In this document: positions 59,725-64,000 of the stretch, one piece after another
How positions within the stretch are numbered: the stretch's first letter is position 1
How the letters are laid out: each line of letters starts with the position of its first letter
NCBI RefSeq assembly: GCF_035481675.1
Contig: NZ_JAYJJW010000001.1
Coordinates: 1,674,001 to 1,738,000, forward strand
Origin: Alteriqipengyuania_B sp035481675
GTDB lineage: Bacteria > Pseudomonadota > Alphaproteobacteria > Sphingomonadales > Sphingomonadaceae
Direction of reading: 5' to 3'
Length of the DNA: 64,000 bases
Position numbers and translations under genes: made by a program
Notes under the pieces: generated by a model
Database searches by the model: none
The model's input: the letters and a program-made list of their open reading frames with translations, nothing else
What the model was told of the DNA's origin: nothing

Positions 59725-60636
59725 TCAATAGATCGATCCGGCGTTGATGACCGGATGCGCCTCTCGGTCGCCGCACAGCACGACCATCAGGTTGCTGACC
59801 ATCGCCGCGCGGCGCTCGTCGTCCATGTCGACGATATTGTCGCTCGAGAGCTTCAGCAGCGCATCCTCGACCATGCCGACCGCGCCCAGCACGATCTTGG
59901 CCCGCGCCGCGATGATCGCGTCGGCCTGCTGGCGCTTCAGCATCGCGCTGGCGATCTCGCTGGCATAGGCAAGATGGGTGAGGCCCGCCTCGTCCACCAC
60001 GATGCCCGCGGCGGCGAGCCGCTCGTTCAGCTCCTCCAGCAGCTCGCGATTGACCACGTCGGCGCTGCCGCGCAGCGTGACTTCCTCGCCTTCGAAATCG
60101 TCATAGGGATGGCGCGAACCCACGGTGCGCAGGCCGGCCTCGATCTGGATGTTCACGAACTCCTTGTAATCGTCGACATCGAAGCTCGCCTGCGCGGTGT
60201 CGGCGACGCGCCACACGACGTTGCAGGCGATCTCGATCGGGTTACCGCGCAGGTCGTTGATCTTCACCCGCTCCGAATGGATGTTATGGGCGCGGGCGCT
60301 GATCTTCTTGCGCACGATCCACGGCCAGACCCAGCGCAGCCCCTCTGTCCGGTCGCTGCCCCGGTACTCGCCGAAGAGGGTGAGCACCGCGGCTTGGTTC
60401 GGCTGGATCATATAGAACCCGGCGGCGACGAACAGGAAGAGCACGAAGGGCAGCGCCAGTCCGAAGACGAAGCCGAGCGGGCCGGAGCCAGCGAGCATTC
60501 CCGACGGGCCGAGCACCGCCGGTATGGCGACGATGGCCAGCAGTACGAGCAACATTCCATAGCCGTTATGCCCCCGGCCCTCCGTCTCGCGGCTGATGTT
60601 GATTCCGCGCTTCTCACCCCTGTCTTCGGCCACCAT
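59725..60636 (-). CDS. SPFH/band 7-domain membrane protein
   Basis: A 303-residue inner-membrane protein: two helices (about residues 28-46 and 52-75), then the SPFH/prohibitin domain (AGFYMIQPNQAAVLTLFGEYRG, IEIACNVVWRVADT, VNIQIEAGLRTVGS) and a helical tail. SPFH proteins form membrane microdomain cages that control proteases and other membrane proteins. No NfeD or protease partner is adjacent. GAAGGAGA lies before the ATG. Confidence 0.9.
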   Translation of the reverse strand: MVAEDRGEKRGINISRETEGRGHNGYGMLLVLLAIVAIPAVLGPSGMLAGSGPLGFVFGLALPFVLFLFVAAGFYMIQPNQAAVLTLFGEYRGSDRTEGLRWVWPWIVRKKISARAHNIHSERVKINDLRGNPIEIACNVVWRVADTAQASFDVDDYKEFVNIQIEAGLRTVGSRHPYDDFEGEEVTLRGSADVVNRELLEELNERLAAAGIVVDEAGLTHLAYASEIASAMLKRQQADAIIAARAKIVLGAVGMVEDALLKLSSDNIVDMDDERRAAMVSNLMVVLCGDREAHPVINAGSIY

Positions 60637-60649
60637 GACGATTCTCCTT

Positions 60650-60679
60650 CGATATAATTATGATATCATATTTATATCG
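60650..60679. promoter_or_regulatory. 30-bp AT-rich palindrome overlapping the SPFH promoter
   Basis: The 30 bp read CGATATAA...TTATATCG around a central GATATC, with only one mismatched pair. It begins 14 bp upstream of the SPFH start codon. On the minus strand it contains CATAAT (60662-60657), a good -10 box placed to start transcription near 60650. A protein bound here would block that promoter. Confidence 0.7.
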
Positions 60680-60689
60680 AGCGTCGTCG

Positions 60690-61262
60690 CTAGTCAAGAT
60701 TTTCCGGGGTCTGTTGCTTCGCCACGACTTCGCGGACTTTCGTATCGAGTAATTTGACGCCGAGATTGAGCGACATGTTGGTAAATTCCGTGCAGCCGAA
60801 TGCAAAATCCCAGAACCGGGTGCCGGCTGCATCGACGATCTTGATTTCTCCTTCCGGGGAGTGTTTCGAGGATATGTCACAAACGCGGGTATCGCTCGCG
60901 CCCACAATCAATCCTTCTGCAAGAGCCTGCATTTCGAGCACTTCCGGGCAGCTGATATTGGTTTGCCGCGACACCCATTGGTCGGTTTTAAGATCGAATT
61001 CCTCAAGATCGACCTGGCCGTTGCCCAAGATCGACCATCGCCTTGCTTCGGCAACATAACCCTCGAGCCGCAAATCCAGTTCGATACGCTCAAAGCGCAC
61101 TTGGCTTCGACACTTGACCATCGCGCGGGCGAGAATTTCGTCCAGATCGACTGACAAACTCTTGGGGCTAGCCATTGCTTGCCCGGAGACGGGCGGCTGG
61201 ACGATAGGCGTGCAAGCGGCCGACAGCGACAGCGCAGCTATCAAGACAACCCGGCCCTTCAT
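60690..61262 (-). CDS. Lipoprotein of unknown function, lower GC
   Basis: A 190-residue lipoprotein with lipobox LSAAC. No known domain. Four later cysteines (in VKCRSQV, NISCPEV, RVCDISS and FGCTEF) could form two disulfides. Base composition is visibly poorer in GC than the neighbours and codon third positions are more mixed, a sign of recent acquisition or relaxed selection. Its ATG follows the recQ stop with no gap (TGAATG), so it depends on recQ transcription. Confidence 0.7.
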   Translation of the reverse strand: MKGRVVLIAALSLSAACTPIVQPPVSGQAMASPKSLSVDLDEILARAMVKCRSQVRFERIELDLRLEGYVAEARRWSILGNGQVDLEEFDLKTDQWVSRQTNISCPEVLEMQALAEGLIVGASDTRVCDISSKHSPEGEIKIVDAAGTRFWDFAFGCTEFTNMSLNLGVKLLDTKVREVVAKQQTPENLD

Positions 61263-63056
61263 TCAATTCTCGCTGATCGCGCGCAAGAAAGCCTCGCCAT
61301 AAGCTTCCAGCTTCTTGGCGCCGACGCCGCCGATGCGCGACATTTCGTCGAGGTTTGCGGGGCGGAAGGCGGCCATGTCGCGCAGCACGGCATCGTGGAA
61401 GACCACGTAGGGCGGCACCTGCGCCTCTTCCGCCAGCGTGCGGCGCAAGTCGCGTAAGGCTTCGAACAGCGGGTCGCCGACCGGGTTGGGCGTGGCGTTC
61501 GCGCGGCGCCGACGCTGCTTCTTCGGCGGCTCGACGATGCCGATGGGCACCTCGCCCTTCAAGATGTCCGGCGCATCGCCGCCGAGGGCTAGGCCGCCGT
61601 GCTCGGTCGGCACCAGTGCGCCGCGTGCCTGCAATGCGCGCGACAGGGGCCGCAGCAGCGCGGCCTCCTCCGCATCGACGATACCGAACACGGACAGCCT
61701 GTCGTGCCCGCGCTGGCGAACCCGCTCGTCCTCCACCCCGGTCAGCACCTTCTGCACATGGCCGAGGCCGAAGCTTTGCCCCGTCCGGTAGACGCCCGAA
61801 AGCAGCTTGCGGGCAAGTTCCGTCGCCTCGATCACGGTCGGCGGCTCCAGGCAGTTGTCGCAATTGCCGCAACGGGCGGGCGGGTCTTCGCCGAAATGCC
61901 GCAGCAGCACCGCACGGCGACAGCCCGCCGTCTCGACCAGCCCGGCGAGCGCTTCCAGCCGCGCCTGCTCGCCGGCCCGCCGCTCCGGCTCGATTTGCGC
62001 CAGCCGCTGGCGCGCGCGGGCGAAATCGTCCGCCCCCCACAGCATCAGCGCGTGGGCCGGATCGCCGTCGCGCCCCGCGCGGCCCGTTTCTTGGTAATAG
62101 GCCTCGATCGACTTCGGCAGGCCGGCATGGGCGACGAAGCGCACGTCCGGCTTGTCGATCCCCATGCCGAAGGCGATGGTGGCGACCATCACCATGTCTT
62201 CGCTGGCGACGAAGGCCGCCTGGTTCGCGGCGCGCTCCTCCGCCGGCAGGCCCGCGTGATAGATCGAGACACTGCGCCCGCCCGCGCCCAGCTTCTGCGC
62301 CAGCCGCTCCACCTGCGCGCGGGTCTGCGCATATACGATGCCGGGCCCCGCCTGCGCGTCCAGTAGCCGGGCAAGCTGGTTAGCCACGTTGTCGCGCGGG
62401 CCGATGGCATAGCGGATATTGGGCCGGTCGAACCCCGCCAGCACCAGTCCGTCCGCCGGAATGCCGAGCTGGGCCAGGATGTCGGCGCGGGTGTGCGCGT
62501 CCGCCGTGGCAGTCAGCGCCAGCCGCCCCGCTTCAGGGAACGCGTCGAGCAGCGGGCGCAGCAGGCGGTAGTCGGGGCGGAAATCGTGCCCCCATTCGGA
62601 CACGCAATGCGCCTCGTCGATGGCGAACAGGGCCACCCGGCCGCGTTCCAGCAGGCTGCGGAATCCGGGCTGGCTGGCACGTTCCGGCGCAACGTAGAGC
62701 AGGTCGAGCTCGCCCGCCTCGAACGCCGCCTGCGTTTCCCGCCAGTCGCCGTCCACGCTGGTCAGCGTCGCGGCGCGGATGCCGTTGGCGCGCGCGCTGC
62801 GCAGCTGGTCGTGCATCAGGGCGATGAGCGGGGAGACGACAATGCAGCAGCCGGGCAGCATCGTGGCGGGAAGCTGGTAGGTGAGCGACTTGCCCGCGCC
62901 CGTCGGCATCACCGCCAGCGTCCGCTCCCCCGCCAGCACGCGGGCGACGACGTCGGCCTGCTTGCCGCGAAACCCTTCGAACCCGAACACGGCGCGCAGG
63001 GCGGTGCGCGCATCCTCCAGCGCGTCGACAGGCGTATCGGCAACCATCTCGTCCAT
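61263..63056 (-). CDS. recQ: ATP-dependent DNA helicase RecQ
   Basis: 3'-5' helicase for recombination and fork repair. 597 residues with the complete layout: helicase motifs MPTGAGKSLTYQLPA, FAIDEAHCVSEWGHDFRPDY (DEAH plus aromatic-rich loop), LTATAD and YYQETGRAGRDG. The zinc-binding cysteines are in GCRRAVLLRHFGE and CGNCDNC, then the winged helix and an HRDC domain (FRPANLDEMSRIGGVGAKKL). Start taken as ATG at 63056 (MDEMVADT); ATG at 63047 is also possible. Confidence 0.96.
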   Translation of the reverse strand: MDEMVADTPVDALEDARTALRAVFGFEGFRGKQADVVARVLAGERTLAVMPTGAGKSLTYQLPATMLPGCCIVVSPLIALMHDQLRSARANGIRAATLTSVDGDWRETQAAFEAGELDLLYVAPERASQPGFRSLLERGRVALFAIDEAHCVSEWGHDFRPDYRLLRPLLDAFPEAGRLALTATADAHTRADILAQLGIPADGLVLAGFDRPNIRYAIGPRDNVANQLARLLDAQAGPGIVYAQTRAQVERLAQKLGAGGRSVSIYHAGLPAEERAANQAAFVASEDMVMVATIAFGMGIDKPDVRFVAHAGLPKSIEAYYQETGRAGRDGDPAHALMLWGADDFARARQRLAQIEPERRAGEQARLEALAGLVETAGCRRAVLLRHFGEDPPARCGNCDNCLEPPTVIEATELARKLLSGVYRTGQSFGLGHVQKVLTGVEDERVRQRGHDRLSVFGIVDAEEAALLRPLSRALQARGALVPTEHGGLALGGDAPDILKGEVPIGIVEPPKKQRRRRANATPNPVGDPLFEALRDLRRTLAEEAQVPPYVVFHDAVLRDMAAFRPANLDEMSRIGGVGAKKLEAYGEAFLRAISEN

Positions 63057-63178
63057 CGGGCCGCTGTGCCAGATCGCATCGCGCGCGCAAACCGGGCGGC
63101 GGGCCATGCTGGGGAGAATTGCCAGCACCGACGCGCCGCGCTAGATGCAGGGGCGAGAATTCAACGGAGACCCCGCCC

Positions 63179-63532
63179 ATGAAGAAGCTGATTGCCACCG
63201 CCGCCACCGCGGCCCTCGCCCTGTCGCTCGCCGCCTGCGGATCGTCCGACGACGCGTCCGAAGACACGACCGCCGATACGGTCGAAGTCACCGCCGACGA
63301 AGCGGTCGAGGAAGTGGAGGAAACCCCCACCCCCGTCGAAATGAGCGAGGAAGATCCCGCGCCCGACACCGGCCCGGAAGAGACTGTCGACGCGGACACC
63401 GCTGCCGGCGTCGATGCCGAAGAAGCCAGCGTCAGCGCGCAGGATGTCGCCGCCCGTGCCCGCGCCGCCCGCGAAAGGGCGATGTCGGACGCGGAAGCCG
63501 CGACGCGCGACGCAGAAGCCGCAATGGAATAA
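63179..63532 (+). CDS. Acidic small lipoprotein
   Basis: A 117-residue lipoprotein: signal MKKLIATAATAALALSLAAC, then a disordered stretch rich in D, E, T and P, and a C-terminal alanine/arginine helix (AQDVAARARAARERAMSDAE). No family recognised. ACGGAGA lies before the ATG. Divergent from recQ. Confidence 0.75.
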   Translation: MKKLIATAATAALALSLAACGSSDDASEDTTADTVEVTADEAVEEVEETPTPVEMSEEDPAPDTGPEETVDADTAAGVDAEEASVSAQDVAARARAARERAMSDAEAATRDAEAAME

Positions 63533-63559
63533 GCGCTCGGTTTCAACTCACGCCGGAAC

Positions 63560-63600
63560 ACGGGCGGGATGCACGGCGCATCTCGCCCGTTTTCTTATGT
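63560..63600 (+). terminator. Rho-independent terminator after the acidic lipoprotein
   Basis: A 12-bp stem (ACGGGCGGGATG / CATCTCGCCCGT, with one G-T pair), a 7-nt loop and TTTTCTTATG afterwards, 27 bp past the stop codon. Confidence 0.8.
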
Positions 63601-63624
63601 GCTGCGAACGGATACGATAGCGCC

Positions 63625-63810
63625 ATGCGCATGACCGCCGCCCTCCTTCCGCTCCTCGTGCTCGCCGCGTGCGGAGACAATGCGGCAGGGCCCGGCGGCC
63701 TGACCGAAGGCGAGGCGCGCGAACTGGACGAGGCAGCGGCCATCGTCGATGCCCAGCGGATAGACGAGGACGACCTGCCGGCCGACCTCAGGCAGGACAC
63801 AGGCGAATAG
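63625..63810 (+). CDS. Small lipoprotein, 61 residues
   Basis: Starts MRMTAALLPLLVLAACGDN with a clear lipobox (LAAC) and continues with 45 acidic, helical residues. Function unknown. There is no strong ribosome-binding site, but the signal sequence supports a real gene. Confidence 0.6.
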   Translation: MRMTAALLPLLVLAACGDNAAGPGGLTEGEARELDEAAAIVDAQRIDEDDLPADLRQDTGE

Positions 63811-63912
63811 GGGACCTTTGCCCGTCGCGCGCGCTGCCTTGATAATCGCCGGTCGCTCCGCCATAGGCAGGGTTTAACCGCGCGATTAAAAACAGCAGGA
63901 GTCGGCAGGCAC

Positions 63913-64000
63913 ATGGGCATACTGGAAGGCAAGGTCGTCGCAGTCACCGGCAGCGGGCGCGGCATCGGGCGCGAAATCGCGCTCCTCTGCGCGAAGGAAG
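63913..64000 (+). CDS. Short-chain dehydrogenase/reductase, 5' end only
   Basis: The first 29 codons of an SDR-family oxidoreductase, cut by the right edge. The start MGILEGKVVAVTGSGRGIGR contains the NAD(P)-binding TGxxxGIG motif. CAGGAG lies 11 nt before the ATG. Substrate cannot be told. Confidence 0.9.
   Translation, partial: MGILEGKVVAVTGSGRGIGREIALLCAKE

Overview
The window is dense, high-GC chromosomal DNA (mostly about 65% GC by eye). It carries core genes (guaA, gyrB, glnD, ftsK, lgt, recQ, psd, lolA, rpmG, ribA) in an arrangement and codon style typical of alphaproteobacteria. The protein set (long GyrB, PEP-CTERM-like protein, HWE histidine kinase, isovaleryl-CoA dehydrogenase with a carboxyltransferase, RHH/SPFH pair, many exported peptidases) points to Sphingomonadales, most likely Erythrobacteraceae; that placement is inference. 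No rRNA, tRNA, CRISPR array, insertion sequence or prophage was seen.

Layout. 1-4 kb: 3'-truncated guaA, a TPR lipoprotein and a PEP-CTERM-like secreted protein with a very good sigma-54 promoter. 4-7.7 kb: an acyl-CoA ligase, a ZIP metal transporter and L-serine ammonia-lyase, all on the minus strand. 7.7-14.3 kb: gyrB, a membrane-anchored protein, a hybrid histidine kinase, a PlsC-type acyltransferase and a DUF2306 protein. 14.3-17.1 kb: leucine catabolism (ivd, mccB). 17.2-24.9 kb: a GAF-PAS-HWE kinase, an OpuC/EgtU-like ABC importer with fused permease and binding protein, a MidA/NDUFAF7-type methyltransferase with lgt, and a second acyl-CoA ligase. 24.9-31.7 kb: glnD, a small exported protein, yggS, a ThiE/TenI-like protein and ftsK.

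31.9-34.7 kb is an unusual three-gene envelope cluster: a beta-barrel protein, a 7TM protein of the family normally fused to an inactive transglutaminase, and an ATP-grasp ligase homologue. It is followed by alanine dehydrogenase, a thioesterase, a DUF2939 protein, an oligopeptidase B-like exported peptidase, a protein with two TonB-C-like domains, aminopeptidase P, a VOC protein and a cupin (34.7-43.1 kb). 43.3-46.0 kb is a compact operon of an exported EF-hand protein, an OmpR-type regulator and a histidine kinase. Its leader has tandem 10-bp repeats and two hairpins, the second pairing with the Shine-Dalgarno. 46-53.3 kb: an M1 aminopeptidase lipoprotein, a HerA-like ATPase, fused pabB-pabC, an RluA-type pseudouridine synthase and arfB.

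53.4-64 kb: rpmG, lolA, a candidate structured small RNA ending in a strong terminator, xth, ribA and a Sel1-repeat protein. These are followed by a long minus-strand series: recQ, a lower-GC lipoprotein, SPFH protein, RHH protein, beta-helix protein, DksA-like zinc finger and psd. A 30-bp near-perfect palindrome lies in the SPFH promoter. Two small lipoproteins and the start of a short-chain dehydrogenase end the window.

The points most worth following up are the sigma-54/PEP-CTERM regulatory region, the barrel-7TM-ATP-grasp cluster with its 335-nt gene overlap, the EF-hand two-component operon with its leader, the candidate small RNA near 54.5 kb, and the SPFH/RHH palindrome.
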